Shown here piece by piece: positions 34,812 through 43,862 of a stretch of DNA of 62,278 nucleotides. A program made the position numbers and the translations under genes. The notes beneath the pieces were generated by a model. It searched no databases, was not told the origin of the DNA, and was given only the letters and a program-made list of their open reading frames with translations. Numbering within the stretch: position 1 is the stretch's first letter; each line of letters starts with the position of its first letter. Source of the DNA: JBBQDZ01 sp038237515 (GTDB taxonomy: Bacteria; Actinomycetota; Thermoleophilia; Gaiellales; Gaiellaceae); NCBI GenBank assembly GCA_038237515.1, contig JBBRYP010000019.1, positions 1 through 62,278 of the forward strand. The letters are read 5' to 3'.

Positions 34812-37800
34812 CTACGGCGTGACCGTTGGGCAAAGGGGGCTGCCACCTGTCGTGCACTTGATGCGCCCCTGGATCGTCGGGCTGACCGGCGAGTTCGCCG
34901 CGATGTAGTCGGCAACGACGTTGTCCATGATGTCCCGCGTCGTCGCGCGGCTCGAGAAGTTCGGATAGCCGTCCCCGCCGCTCGCCATGAAATCGTTCTC
35001 CGCAAGCGAGTAGTTCGTCGCCGCAGTCAGGTCGAGTGGGGTCGCGGTGCACGTCCCGTCGTTCCCGGCCGTGGTCGCCGATACCACCCGGCTGCCGGCG
35101 GGGGCCGAGATGTTGTACGTGAAGCACAAGCCGGAGATCTGCGGGAACCGGCCCGCAGCGCCCGGCATCTGCGAGACGCCGTTCTCGAGCATCGTCTTCA
35201 GCTCGGCTCCGTTCACGGAGACCGTGACGACGACATTCCCGAAGGGGAGCACCGTGAGCACCTGGCCGCGCGTGACCAGGTATGGCGGCGGCGTGTACGG
35301 CGGGCAGAAATCGCCGGCGATGTCGGTGGTCGGACAGGTCAGGTCAGCTCGGAGACCGCCCGAGTTCGTGATTGCGACCTGCGTCATGTACGTCTTGCGC
35401 ATCGCGTCGGCGACGACGTTCCCCTCCAGCGACTCGCACGTGCGCCCCGCGGTGTTGCCGCAGGCGTCCGTGCGCGGAATCGGCCTGGTCGAGCTCCCGA
35501 TCACGGTCCCGAGGATCGGCGCAAGCTGAGCGTTCAGCCTGTCGATCTGTCCCTGGATCAGCGGGTCGGGGGTGACTCCGATGTCCCACGGCTTGTGGAA
35601 GTCAGCGGTCTTGTAGACGACGCCCACGCCCTTCTGCACCAGCAGACGCAAGCGGGTGAAGCGGATGCCCTTGCTTCGGTTCTCCGTCACGAGGACGCCG
35701 TTCGGACGCACCGTGTTCACCTGGAAGTCGGTGTGGTCGCCGACCACGGCGTCGACGCCCTGAACGTTGTCCGCGAGGTCGACGAGGGGCCCGGTCGGAC
35801 TCGTCACGCTGCCCGCCGTCGCCCCGAGGTGACCGAAGGCGACGATCGCGTCCACGCGTTGCGAGCGCAGCCGCGACGCCCAGCCGTTGACCGCCAGCGT
35901 CGAGTTCTCGATCTGGAACGGCGTCAGGTTCGCCGGAGAGGTCAACTGCAGCAGGTCGTCGTTCGAGAAGCCGACGAGCGCCAGCTTCACGCCACCGACG
36001 GTGAAGATGCGGTAAGGGTCCCACTCCGGCGGGGTCCGTCTGCTCGCGTCGACGATGTTCGACGAGAGGAAGCGGAAGTTGGCGAGGGGGATCAGCACCT
36101 TCCGCAGGTACTGCTGCCCCCTGTCGAAGTTGTGATTTCCGAGGCCGTCGGCGTCGAATCCCATCTCGTTCATCATCACGACCGTCGGGCGGTCGCCGAA
36201 GAAGCTCGAGATCGGAGGCGTCGCGCCCTCGGAATCACCGCCGGCGATCGTCAGGGAACCGGTGTTCGGGAGGAAGGAGTCCTCCGCTCGGAAGACGTCG
36301 AACCACCGCTTGAGGAACGCGGCGCCGCCGATCGAGAAGCTCGGCACCGCGCCCGGGGAGGGGAGCGCGTCGGGCGCCTCGCTCAGCGGCACGAGCTGAC
36401 CGTGGTAGTCGGAGATGTCGAGGATCGTGACCTGCCGCAGGCTTTCGCTCCCGACGACGGCGGGATAGAGGATCCGGCCGCGCGCGTTCTGCGGGCCGGG
36501 GATGCGCATGAGGAACGCGATCGTCGGCGCGAGGTCGATCGAGCGGATACCCCGGACGGGCGTCGAGAACTGCCGGATGCCGGGCCCCGAGGCGAGGAAG
36601 ACCCCGTGCATGTTCACGTTGTGCGCGAGGTCGACCAGGTTCGGGAGGTAGCCGTGCTGCCCGAAGAAGTTCGAGAGGGCGATCGTCTTGCCCGGCGTCG
36701 CCGCGTCGAACTGGTACGGAGGCCGGGAGACGACGACGACGTCGCCGCTTCGATTCGGATGCAGCGCGTCCTCCCCGTCGACGTTACGGAGCTCTTCCTT
36801 CTTGAAGATCTTCAGGATAACCCGCTTCCCCGGGTTCGCGGGGTCGGTCAGGTTCTGGAAGGCCGAGACGATCTGGTTGCGAACGGTCTCGTAGCTCGCG
36901 GCGGGGACGACGCCGCCGGGGTCGCGCCCCGCTAGGTTGACGTAGATCTGCGCGGTGCCGCCGGCCCAGCACGCCTTGGCCATCGTCACGCCGGTCGGCG
37001 CCGAGCGGCAGTTGCTTGTCGATTCCGAGTCCGAGAGACCGGCGTCGAAGAGCACCTTGCCGGCCTGGATCGCGTACCACTGCGGCGCGAAGCCGTGGTC
37101 GGAGGAGGCGAACGTCGAGGGGTTGCCGCCCATCAGCGAGCGAGCCAGCGCGAGCTTCGAGTCGGCGGTCTGGTAGGCGCTCCGGATGTAGCCCTCGCGG
37201 ATCGCGACTCGCCCGTCCGGGACGCCGTTGTAGTCGGCGTCGTCGTAGGTGGGGTTCGGCTGGCCGTCCATGTCGGTGGGCGTCGTGAGCGCCATGAACT
37301 GGTGCGAGAACTCGTCCGTCACCGGGTAGCCGACGAAGGCGAGTTGCGTATCCGGCTGGAGCGTCCCGAGGATGTACTGCATGACGGCATCGCCGTAGGC
37401 CTTCTCGAGGTCACGGCCCTGCTGGACGTACGTGTCCTCGTCGATGATCCGTGCCTCGAGGGGAGCGAAGTCGGCCGCGACGTACCCTGGCAGGTTGTCC
37501 GCGATGTACTTCTCGAGCCGGTCCTCTCCCGCTCCGCCGGCCGGCAGCGCGTTGCAGGCAGGAGTCCCGCACGAGGCGATCACGCGGGCGACGGAGGTGA
37601 AGTAGAGCTTGAAGCCCGAGATCGACCCAGGGCCTGCGGTCGTCAGGGTGATCAGCTTGCTGTAGAAGCTCGCCGTCTGCCCCGCACGCGAGCCCATCAG
37701 GCCGTCCGCGCCGCGCAGCTTGATCTCCTTGAAGTCGCCGATCTTCAGGATGGCGTCGGCGCTCGCGGCGTTCTTGCCGGCGCTGCTCCGGACGAGGATG

Positions 37801-38609
37801 ACCGTGTCATACGCTGCGGCGCCGTTGACGACGCTGTCGTAGGCATAGATGTCGTAGATGCGGTTCGGGTTCTGGGATGCGAAAGTCGTCGGCACCGCCA
37901 GCTGCGTCTGCAGCGGCGGCGCGGCCGGGTCTCCGGGCGGGACGTTCGACCAGCCGCTCGCGACAGAGAACGCGGCGACCTGGTAGGAGATCCCGAAGGC
38001 GGCCGCTCCCGTTTGCTCGGCTGGGTTCGCCGGCGCCGCGAGCACCCCGCGGGTCGAGAAGAAGTTCGCGAAGTCGACGGTGGGGCCGGAGATGCCAGAC
38101 TGGCTGCCGCCCACCCACTCGACCTGCGCGACCTTCTTGCCCGCACGTTCGGCCGCGGCGGCAAGCGTGTCGGCCTGCAGCGTTCCAGGGGTCGAGAAAG
38201 ACGTCCGGTTGTTGAAGGTTCCCTCTCCCGTCCTGTGGTAGGTGTTGTTCGTGGAGCCGTGCTCGCTCGGCCACGTCCCCGTCATGAGCGAGTACCAGCC
38301 GACACCCGTGTTCGGCGGGAAGGCCTGCTCGAGCCCGTTGTCGCCACGGAGGCCGTTCTGGATCAGCTGGGCGTACGTGGGCATCAGGCCCTGGCGCGCG
38401 TAGCGCTCCATCAGGTCGGGCCTCATCCCATCGGAGGTGAAGAAGACGACGCGCGACGACTGCGCGGCGGCCTTCAGGTTGCCGATCCGGCCGCTGCCCG
38501 CGCGATCGGGCTGACGCGGCCGCGGTGACTGGTGCGCAGAGGATGCGGCGGCGAAGAGACCGAAGGCCGTGATGAGTGAAGCGGCGACGGCAAGCCGTGC
38601 TCGTGTCAT
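34812..38609 (-). CDS. Secreted phosphodiesterase/5'-nucleotidase fusion
   Basis: 1265 residues from ATG 38609 with AAGGGGGAAG upstream. A signal peptide (RLAVAASLITAFGLFAAASS AHQ) directs export. Residues ~50-720 are a type I phosphodiesterase/nucleotide pyrophosphatase fold: VVFFTSDGMRPDLM, a nucleophile Thr in PPNTGVGWYSLMTG, DEFSHQFM, SSDHGF and FGQHGYLPN as metal ligands. Residues ~740-1265 are a UshA-like 5'-nucleotidase: ILDISDYHGQLVPL, GLGNHNFDRG, IVAFGHLGAT, VVGDHTDFQ, then the substrate domain with EGNVVADAM and NSGGLRADL. It could cleave extracellular dinucleotides or nucleotide-sugars and then dephosphorylate the product for phosphate or nucleoside scavenging. Confidence 0.85.
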   Translation of the reverse strand: MTRARLAVAASLITAFGLFAAASSAHQSPRPRQPDRAGSGRIGNLKAAAQSSRVVFFTSDGMRPDLMERYARQGLMPTYAQLIQNGLRGDNGLEQAFPPNTGVGWYSLMTGTWPSEHGSTNNTYHRTGEGTFNNRTSFSTPGTLQADTLAAAAERAGKKVAQVEWVGGSQSGISGPTVDFANFFSTRGVLAAPANPAEQTGAAAFGISYQVAAFSVASGWSNVPPGDPAAPPLQTQLAVPTTFASQNPNRIYDIYAYDSVVNGAAAYDTVILVRSSAGKNAASADAILKIGDFKEIKLRGADGLMGSRAGQTASFYSKLITLTTAGPGSISGFKLYFTSVARVIASCGTPACNALPAGGAGEDRLEKYIADNLPGYVAADFAPLEARIIDEDTYVQQGRDLEKAYGDAVMQYILGTLQPDTQLAFVGYPVTDEFSHQFMALTTPTDMDGQPNPTYDDADYNGVPDGRVAIREGYIRSAYQTADSKLALARSLMGGNPSTFASSDHGFAPQWYAIQAGKVLFDAGLSDSESTSNCRSAPTGVTMAKACWAGGTAQIYVNLAGRDPGGVVPAASYETVRNQIVSAFQNLTDPANPGKRVILKIFKKEELRNVDGEDALHPNRSGDVVVVSRPPYQFDAATPGKTIALSNFFGQHGYLPNLVDLAHNVNMHGVFLASGPGIRQFSTPVRGIRSIDLAPTIAFLMRIPGPQNARGRILYPAVVGSESLRQVTILDISDYHGQLVPLSEAPDALPSPGAVPSFSIGGAAFLKRWFDVFRAEDSFLPNTGSLTIAGGDSEGATPPISSFFGDRPTVVMMNEMGFDADGLGNHNFDRGQQYLRKVLIPLANFRFLSSNIVDASRRTPPEWDPYRIFTVGGVKLALVGFSNDDLLQLTSPANLTPFQIENSTLAVNGWASRLRSQRVDAIVAFGHLGATAGSVTSPTGPLVDLADNVQGVDAVVGDHTDFQVNTVRPNGVLVTENRSKGIRFTRLRLLVQKGVGVVYKTADFHKPWDIGVTPDPLIQGQIDRLNAQLAPILGTVIGSSTRPIPRTDACGNTAGRTCESLEGNVVADAMRKTYMTQVAITNSGGLRADLTCPTTDIAGDFCPPYTPPPYLVTRGQVLTVLPFGNVVVTVSVNGAELKTMLENGVSQMPGAAGRFPQISGLCFTYNISAPAGSRVVSATTAGNDGTCTATPLDLTAATNYSLAENDFMASGGDGYPNFSSRATTRDIMDNVVADYIAANSPVSPTIQGRIKCTTGGSPLCPTVTP

Positions 38610-38817
38610 GAAATCTTCCCCCTTGTGAAGGTCGCGAGGGACCCTAACCGCCCGATCGGGCTCGTCAAGGTGACCCTCCCAGCCGAGGCCTCGTTCCGTG
38701 CGTGTGAGTGCGGATCCACGACGGCGGCGATCCCGCGACGATATCTGGCGGACGAAGAGCTTGCTCCTGCGCCGGCCCGATCCGCCTCGACTCCGGGAGG
38801 GACTAGGCTCTACGCTC

Positions 38818-39249
38818 GTGGACGGGCGGCAGCTGCGGGATTTCATCGACCGCTACAACGCGGCCTGGAACGACCACGACGTGCCGGCGATCGTCGCGAT
38901 GCACACCGACGACTCCGTCTTCGAGAATCACACGACCGGCGATGTGAACGTCGGCCGCGGCGCGATCGACGGCGCGATCGCCGGCATCTTCGCCGTGTTC
39001 CCGGACCTCGCGTTCGAGGCGCGGCGCCAGTACGTTCGTGACGACCTCGTCGTCCAGGAGTGGACGGCGCGGGGGACGCACCTCGGGAAGATGACCCGCT
39101 CCGGCGTCGAGGTCGAGCCCACCGGGCGGAGCGTCGAGTACCGCGGCATGGACGTGATCCCAATCCGCGACGGCCTCGTCGCCCGCAAGGACGTCTACTC
39201 CGACGGGTTGACGCTGCTCCGCCAGCTCGGCCTGACCTCCATCGGCTAG
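38818..39249 (+). CDS. SnoaL-like (NTF2-fold) protein
   Basis: 143 residues from GTG 38818. The pattern LRDFIDRYNAAWNDHDVPAIVAMHTDDSVF, then VGRGAIDGAIAGIFAVFPDL and FEARRQYVRDDLVVQEWTARG, is the SnoaL-like polyketide-cyclase/ester-isomerase cone fold. Members range from cyclases to non-enzymatic proteins; no partner genes help. Ends 22 bp before the tRNA gene. Confidence 0.75.
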   Translation: MDGRQLRDFIDRYNAAWNDHDVPAIVAMHTDDSVFENHTTGDVNVGRGAIDGAIAGIFAVFPDLAFEARRQYVRDDLVVQEWTARGTHLGKMTRSGVEVEPTGRSVEYRGMDVIPIRDGLVARKDVYSDGLTLLRQLGLTSIG

Positions 39250-39271
39250 CGATACACTGTCGCCCGCTCTC

Positions 39272-39346
<75 letters not shown>

Positions 39347-39357
39347 TATTCGGAGTG

Positions 39358-39423
39358 CCTGCAAACGGGCAGTTTCGTTGCCTGATCAGACGCGCGTTTT
39401 CACTCTGTGGCCCAATCGTGGCC
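39358..39423. repeat. Left arm-type sites of the island
   Basis: CCTGCAAACGGGC at 39358-39370 and the doubled GTGGCC unit GTGGCCCAATCGTGGCC at 39407-39423. Near-identical copies flank the right att repeat. Probably integrase arm-binding sites; the remaining ~170 bp to the permease gene hold nothing recognisable. Confidence 0.5.
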
Positions 39424-39589
39424 TACAGAATGGGCGCAAACAACCTGCGAATAGCGGTTTCGTGAACGAGCTTGTGTGGCGGTCGCAGCGGGTCACGGCT
39501 TCGACATTCGTGTGGGGTGCGAAAAATCAGTGAGCACCGCGGGAGTACTCGCCAACTCAATCATCCCCACCGGAATCCGCCGGCCCGGG

Positions 39590-40855
39590 CTATCGCGTGG
39601 GCGCGCCCACGCTCGGGCGCTCGATCTCGTCCGGGGAGGACGGTACATCGTGCGTCTCGACACTCCTGATCTTCTGCGACGAAGCACGGCGTCCGGCCAC
39701 GACGTAGATCGCGGCCGCGCCGACGATCACAACGCCCTGGATCAGCGGCTGGTAATTCGCGCCGAGGTTGAGGATGTTGAAGCCGTTCGCCAGGACGAAG
39801 AGGATCAGGGCGCCGACGACGGTCTTCACGACGCTGCCCGAGCCGCCGAACAGCGACGTGCCCCCGAGGATCGCAGCGGCCAGCACGGTCAACTCGATCC
39901 CGGACAAGGCGTTCGGGTTGATCGCCTCGAAGCGCCCGGCGTACAAGATCCCGACGACGGCGGCGGCGAAGCCGTTCAGCACGAAGGGGACGGTCTTGTA
40001 CCGGGCGATGTCGATGCCGGACAGCCGGGCCGCCTCGGTGTTGCCGCCGACCGCGTAGAGCCGACGGCCGACGGCCGTATACGAAAGCACAAGCCAGCTC
40101 ACGAGCGTCACTGCGAACAGCACCCAGACCTGCTTCGTCAGCGGCCAGTGCGTCGGGAACGCCGCGAAGCCGACGATGACGAGCGCAAGTCCCGCGAGCA
40201 CGGCGCCGGCCGCGCCGAGGTCGAACGGCCGCTGCAGGTCGCGCGTGCGAGTGATCATGTAGAGCCCGACCGCGACGACGACAATCCCGACGGCGACGGA
40301 CGCCCATCGGAGGTTGAGCGGGGCTGGTCCGTCGACGAGCGAGTTGAGCCCCGTCTTCGACGTCACGATCGACTCGCCGTTCGTCAGGATCAGCAGGACG
40401 CCGCGGACAGCGGTGAGCGCGCCGAGCGTGACGATGAATGCGTTGATTCCGACGATCTGGACGAGCAGTCCGTTCACGAGCCCGACGAGCGTCCCGATCC
40501 CGAGACCCGCGAGAACGGCGACCCAAACCGGTGCGTGGTTCAGCGTCATCAACGTCACGCCGGCCGCGAGCGCCCCCGTCGCGCCGATCGAGAGGTCGAA
40601 GTTGCCGCTGATCAGGACGATCGTCATGAATACCGCAAGGATCCCGACCTGGGTCGTCTGGTCGAGGACGTTTGCCGTGTTGATCGCAGAGAGGTACGGA
40701 GGCCGCCCCGTCACCGCAGTCGAGATAACGAGCGTGATCACGAGGACGAACAGGGCGTAGACGACGCCCGCGTTGTGCAGTCGGAAGGCCTCGGTGTTCA
40801 CCGCGCCGAACCGCGCGCGGAAGCCCGGTGCGCGCGTCGGCGTCGCAGCGCTCAA
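39590..40855 (-). CDS. Sugar ABC transporter permease (ribose/xylose type)
   Basis: 421 residues, about ten or more membrane segments. CUT2 signature TIVLISGNFDLSIGATGALAAG and the C-terminal TVLAAAILGGTSLFGGSGSV. Slightly long for the family, like XylH-type permeases with extra helices (AAGAVLAGLALVIVGF). The TTG start at 40855 overlaps the ATPase stop (TTGA). Third gene of an importer with the ATPase and the binding protein upstream; last gene before the left island end. Confidence 0.88.
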   Translation of the reverse strand: MSAATPTRAPGFRARFGAVNTEAFRLHNAGVVYALFVLVITLVISTAVTGRPPYLSAINTANVLDQTTQVGILAVFMTIVLISGNFDLSIGATGALAAGVTLMTLNHAPVWVAVLAGLGIGTLVGLVNGLLVQIVGINAFIVTLGALTAVRGVLLILTNGESIVTSKTGLNSLVDGPAPLNLRWASVAVGIVVVAVGLYMITRTRDLQRPFDLGAAGAVLAGLALVIVGFAAFPTHWPLTKQVWVLFAVTLVSWLVLSYTAVGRRLYAVGGNTEAARLSGIDIARYKTVPFVLNGFAAAVVGILYAGRFEAINPNALSGIELTVLAAAILGGTSLFGGSGSVVKTVVGALILFVLANGFNILNLGANYQPLIQGVVIVGAAAIYVVAGRRASSQKIRSVETHDVPSSPDEIERPSVGAPTR

Positions 40856-42351
40856 GCGACGTCCTCCTTCGCTCCCAGCCCGCTGGCGAGCGCGAGCAAC
40901 TCCTCCTCCGAGGTCTCGATCGCCCGCCGCTCGGCGACGATCCGGCCGCGGCTGATCACAAGCACACGGTGCGCGACCGCGAGGATCTCCTCGAACTCGG
41001 AGGACACCACGATCGCGCCCTTCCCCTCGCGGGCGAAGCGGCGGATCAGTTCGAGGATCTCGACCTTTGTCTCGACGTCCACACCGACCGTGGGCTCGTC
41101 GAGCAGGAAGATCGCTGGATCCCCGTAGAGCCATTTCGCGAAGACGACCTTCTGGGCGTTGCCGCCGCTTAGGGACGAGACGGGCGCGTCGACCGAGCGA
41201 GCGACGATCCGCAGGTCGCGGATCGCCCGTTCTGCGCGTTCCACCTCCTTCGCGCGCGAGGGCACCACATGGGCGCTCAGCAGCGCGGTGAGGTCGGGCA
41301 AGCTCGTATTGCGCCAGATCTCCCAGTCAGGGACGAGCCCCTGACGCATGCGCTCTTCCGGCACGAGCGCGATGCCGGAGCGGACGGCGGCACGCGCAGA
41401 GCGGCCGAGCTCGCGGCCCTGCAGCACGACGCGACCCCTCGCGGCGCGGTCGCTGCCGAAGATCGCGTGCAGAATCTCTGACCTACCGGACCCGAGCAGC
41501 CCCGCGAGGCCGACGATCTCACCCCCGTGGACGGTGAACGAGACGTCCGAGATCCTCCCCGGGGAGTCGAGGCCTTGTACCTCGAGCAACGGCAATGCGT
41601 CCTCGCGGCCCTCGTGCTGGCGCAGCGACTCGAGCGAGGCGAGATTCTTGCCGACCATCGCGTCGACGAGCCTGTCCTCCGTCAGCTGGGCAGTCGGCTC
41701 GTCCGCAACGACGAGCCCGTCGCGCAGAACGGTGATCGTGTCCGTGAGGCTCAGCACCTCGTCGAGGAAGTGCGAGCAGTAGATGAAGGTGACGTCGTCG
41801 CGGTCGCGGAGCCGGCGAACGGTGTCGAAGACGAGCTCGCGCTCCGCCTGCGCGAGCGACGCCGTGGGCTCGTCCATGATCACGAGCTCGGCGCCGTGCG
41901 CGAGGGCGTGCATGATCGCGACCATCTGGCGCTGGCCGATCGAGAGCTCGGACACCCGCAGGTCGGGATCGAGGTCGTACTGCACCCTGTCGATGACCTC
42001 GCGGTACCGCTTCAGCAGGCGCCCGCGCGCGAACAGGCCCCGGTAGTCGTTCAGGAACACGTTCTCGAGCACCGAGAGCGTCGGGACGAGCGGGATGTGC
42101 TGGTAGATGGTGGAGATCCCCGCGGCCAGCGGGGCCGCGGGGGAGCTCCAATCGACAGGCTCGCCCTTCCACCGGATCTCCCCCGTGGTGGGGTCGAGCG
42201 CTCCGGCGACGATCTTGAAGAGCGTCGACTTGCCGGCGCCGTTCGCGCCGACGATGCCGTGCACCGTCCGTGGCTCGACGGTCAAGTCGACACCCTTCAG
42301 GGCGAGAGTCCCGTTGGGGAACCGCTTGGTGATGCTGGTCAGCTCGAGCAA
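40852..42351 (-). CDS. Sugar ABC transporter ATPase, two-domain (RbsA/XylG type)
   Basis: 499 residues with two nucleotide-binding domains. Domain 1: Walker A GANGAGKST, signature LSIGQRQMV, Walker B ELVIMDEPTASL. Domain 2: degenerate Walker A GLLGSGRSE, signature LSGGNAQKV, Walker B IFLLDEPTVGVD. This asymmetry is standard for CUT2 ATPases. It powers uptake by the adjacent permease. Starts 27 bp after the binding-protein gene. Confidence 0.92.
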   Translation of the reverse strand: MLELTSITKRFPNGTLALKGVDLTVEPRTVHGIVGANGAGKSTLFKIVAGALDPTTGEIRWKGEPVDWSSPAAPLAAGISTIYQHIPLVPTLSVLENVFLNDYRGLFARGRLLKRYREVIDRVQYDLDPDLRVSELSIGQRQMVAIMHALAHGAELVIMDEPTASLAQAERELVFDTVRRLRDRDDVTFIYCSHFLDEVLSLTDTITVLRDGLVVADEPTAQLTEDRLVDAMVGKNLASLESLRQHEGREDALPLLEVQGLDSPGRISDVSFTVHGGEIVGLAGLLGSGRSEILHAIFGSDRAARGRVVLQGRELGRSARAAVRSGIALVPEERMRQGLVPDWEIWRNTSLPDLTALLSAHVVPSRAKEVERAERAIRDLRIVARSVDAPVSSLSGGNAQKVVFAKWLYGDPAIFLLDEPTVGVDVETKVEILELIRRFAREGKGAIVVSSEFEEILAVAHRVLVISRGRIVAERRAIETSEEELLALASGLGAKEDVA

Positions 42352-42378
42352 TGAGCTCCCGTCACCAGGTCGGCTCTC

Positions 42379-43350
42379 CTACCACTGGCCCACGCACTGG
42401 CTCGCGTTGGCCTTCGTGATTCCGGGCGTTTTGTAGAAGACGAGCTTCGCCTTGTCGTGCAGCTTGCCGGTGAGGTTGTCGTACATCCGCCGCATGGCGA
42501 TCTTGCCCTCGTCGTACGGCTTGTAACAGACGGTGCCGTAGTACGAGCCGCCCTTCTTGATCGCGGCCATGCCGAGCTTCGAGCCGCCCATGCCGATGAC
42601 GAGCGCCTTCGAGCCCGCGTTCTGCACGGCCTTGGCGCAGCCGACACCCATGTCATCAGACTCCGAGTAGAAGAGCGCGATGTCGGGGTTACCCGACAGC
42701 ATGCCCTGGCACGCCGCCTGACCCTTCGTCGCGACCCAGTCGCCCGGCTGCTGCGCGACGACCTTGAGGTTCGAGCCTTTGATGCCCTGGAGGAACCCGG
42801 TCTTGCGGAGCCCGACCTCGGCGTAGCCGGCCTGGCCGAGCACGAGCCCGACCTTGCCGCCCTTGGGGAGGGCCTTCTTCGCCATCCTGCCGGCGACCGC
42901 CGACGCGCCGACCTCGTTCTCGATCACGAGCGCGGTCAGCTTCGGATACACCTTCTTGATCGTCGCGTTCGCGCCGACGAGGCTGTGTACGGAGATCACC
43001 TTGATGCCGGCAGCCGACAGCTTGTCGACGAGGCTCGCGGCCTCGGCGGCGTCGGACGGCATCATCAGCACGCCGTCGGGCTTGAGCGCGATGATGTCCT
43101 GCACGTTCGCGGCTTCCTTCTGCGGATCGTTCTTGCCGTCGAGATTGGCGACGACTTTCACGCCGAGCTTCTTCGCCATGGCGGCGACGCCCTTGCCCTC
43201 GGCGGCCGGAAACGGGAACCCGTAGCCGGAGCCGTTGTCGATGGCGATGGTGAACGTCTTCTTCGTCTTGCTCTGCGCGGTCGCGCCGACCGTGGCCGCC
43301 ACGACGAGCACAAGGAAGCTCACGATCGCAATGTGCATTCGTTTCTTCAT
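42379..43350 (-). CDS. Sugar ABC transporter substrate-binding protein (CUT2 type)
   Basis: 323 residues from ATG 43350 with AAGGAGAG upstream. A clear signal peptide MKKRMHIAIVSFLVLVVAAT ends near GATAQS. Mature protein is Peripla_BP_4: FTIAIDNGSGYGFPFPAAEG, IALKPDGVLMMPSDAAEAAS and LFYSESDDMGVGCAKAVQNA. It captures a pentose, hexose or related ligand for the importer. First gene of the transporter set, 45 bp after the MaoC gene and probably co-transcribed with it. Confidence 0.9.
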   Translation of the reverse strand: MKKRMHIAIVSFLVLVVAATVGATAQSKTKKTFTIAIDNGSGYGFPFPAAEGKGVAAMAKKLGVKVVANLDGKNDPQKEAANVQDIIALKPDGVLMMPSDAAEAASLVDKLSAAGIKVISVHSLVGANATIKKVYPKLTALVIENEVGASAVAGRMAKKALPKGGKVGLVLGQAGYAEVGLRKTGFLQGIKGSNLKVVAQQPGDWVATKGQAACQGMLSGNPDIALFYSESDDMGVGCAKAVQNAGSKALVIGMGGSKLGMAAIKKGGSYYGTVCYKPYDEGKIAMRRMYDNLTGKLHDKAKLVFYKTPGITKANASQCVGQW

Positions 43351-43394
43351 TCGAACACTCTCCTTTTCTCTGACCCAACGAGTGGCACGAGCGG

Positions 43395-43862
43395 TCACGA
43401 ATCGGCGACGGCGACCACCTCCTCTCTCTCGACCGAGTAGACGTGCGTGAGCACGAGGACGACGTCGCCGTGCTGGTTCATCACGGCGCACTCCTCGTCG
43501 ACGAACCCGAACGCAGGGCGCTTCGGGTTGTTCCGCTTCGCGGCGATCGTCGCCGTCACGGTGATCGTGTCACCGATGTGCACCGGGCGGACGAAGCGGA
43601 TCCGGTCGTAGCCGTAGCTGAAGGCGAGCGGGTTGATGTCGCCCGCGGTCATGCCGACGCCGACGGACAGGATGAGCGTCCCGTGGGCGATCCGCTGTCC
43701 GAAGGGCTGCGTCTTCATCCACTCCGCGTCCATGTGGTGCGGGTAGAAGTCGCCGGTCTGGCCCGCATGCAGGACGACGTCCGCCTCGGTGATCGTGCGG
43801 CCGAGCGTCGTCCGCGCCTCGCCAACTTCGTACTCCTCGAAAGACTTCGGAACGATGTTCAA
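43395..43862 (-). CDS. MaoC-like acyl (R-hydratase) dehydratase
   Basis: 155-residue single hot-dog domain. The hydratase motif is present: Asp and His in AGQTGDFYPHHMDAEW with RIAHGTLILSVGVG. Such enzymes hydrate enoyl-CoA or dehydrate hydroxyacyl-CoA. TTG start at 43862 overlaps the CoA-transferase stop (TTGA), so the pair is coupled: the transferase makes the CoA ester and this enzyme acts on it. That is unusual next to a sugar importer and suggests a hydroxy-acid substrate. Confidence 0.83.
   Translation of the reverse strand: MNIVPKSFEEYEVGEARTTLGRTITEADVVLHAGQTGDFYPHHMDAEWMKTQPFGQRIAHGTLILSVGVGMTAGDINPLAFSYGYDRIRFVRPVHIGDTITVTATIAAKRNNPKRPAFGFVDEECAVMNQHGDVVLVLTHVYSVEREEVVAVADS

Noticed and set aside
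39590..43350. Secondary assignment of the island importer as rhamnose- or autoinducer-specific
   Set aside because: The binding protein has generic CUT2 features; nothing in the sequence fixes the ligand.
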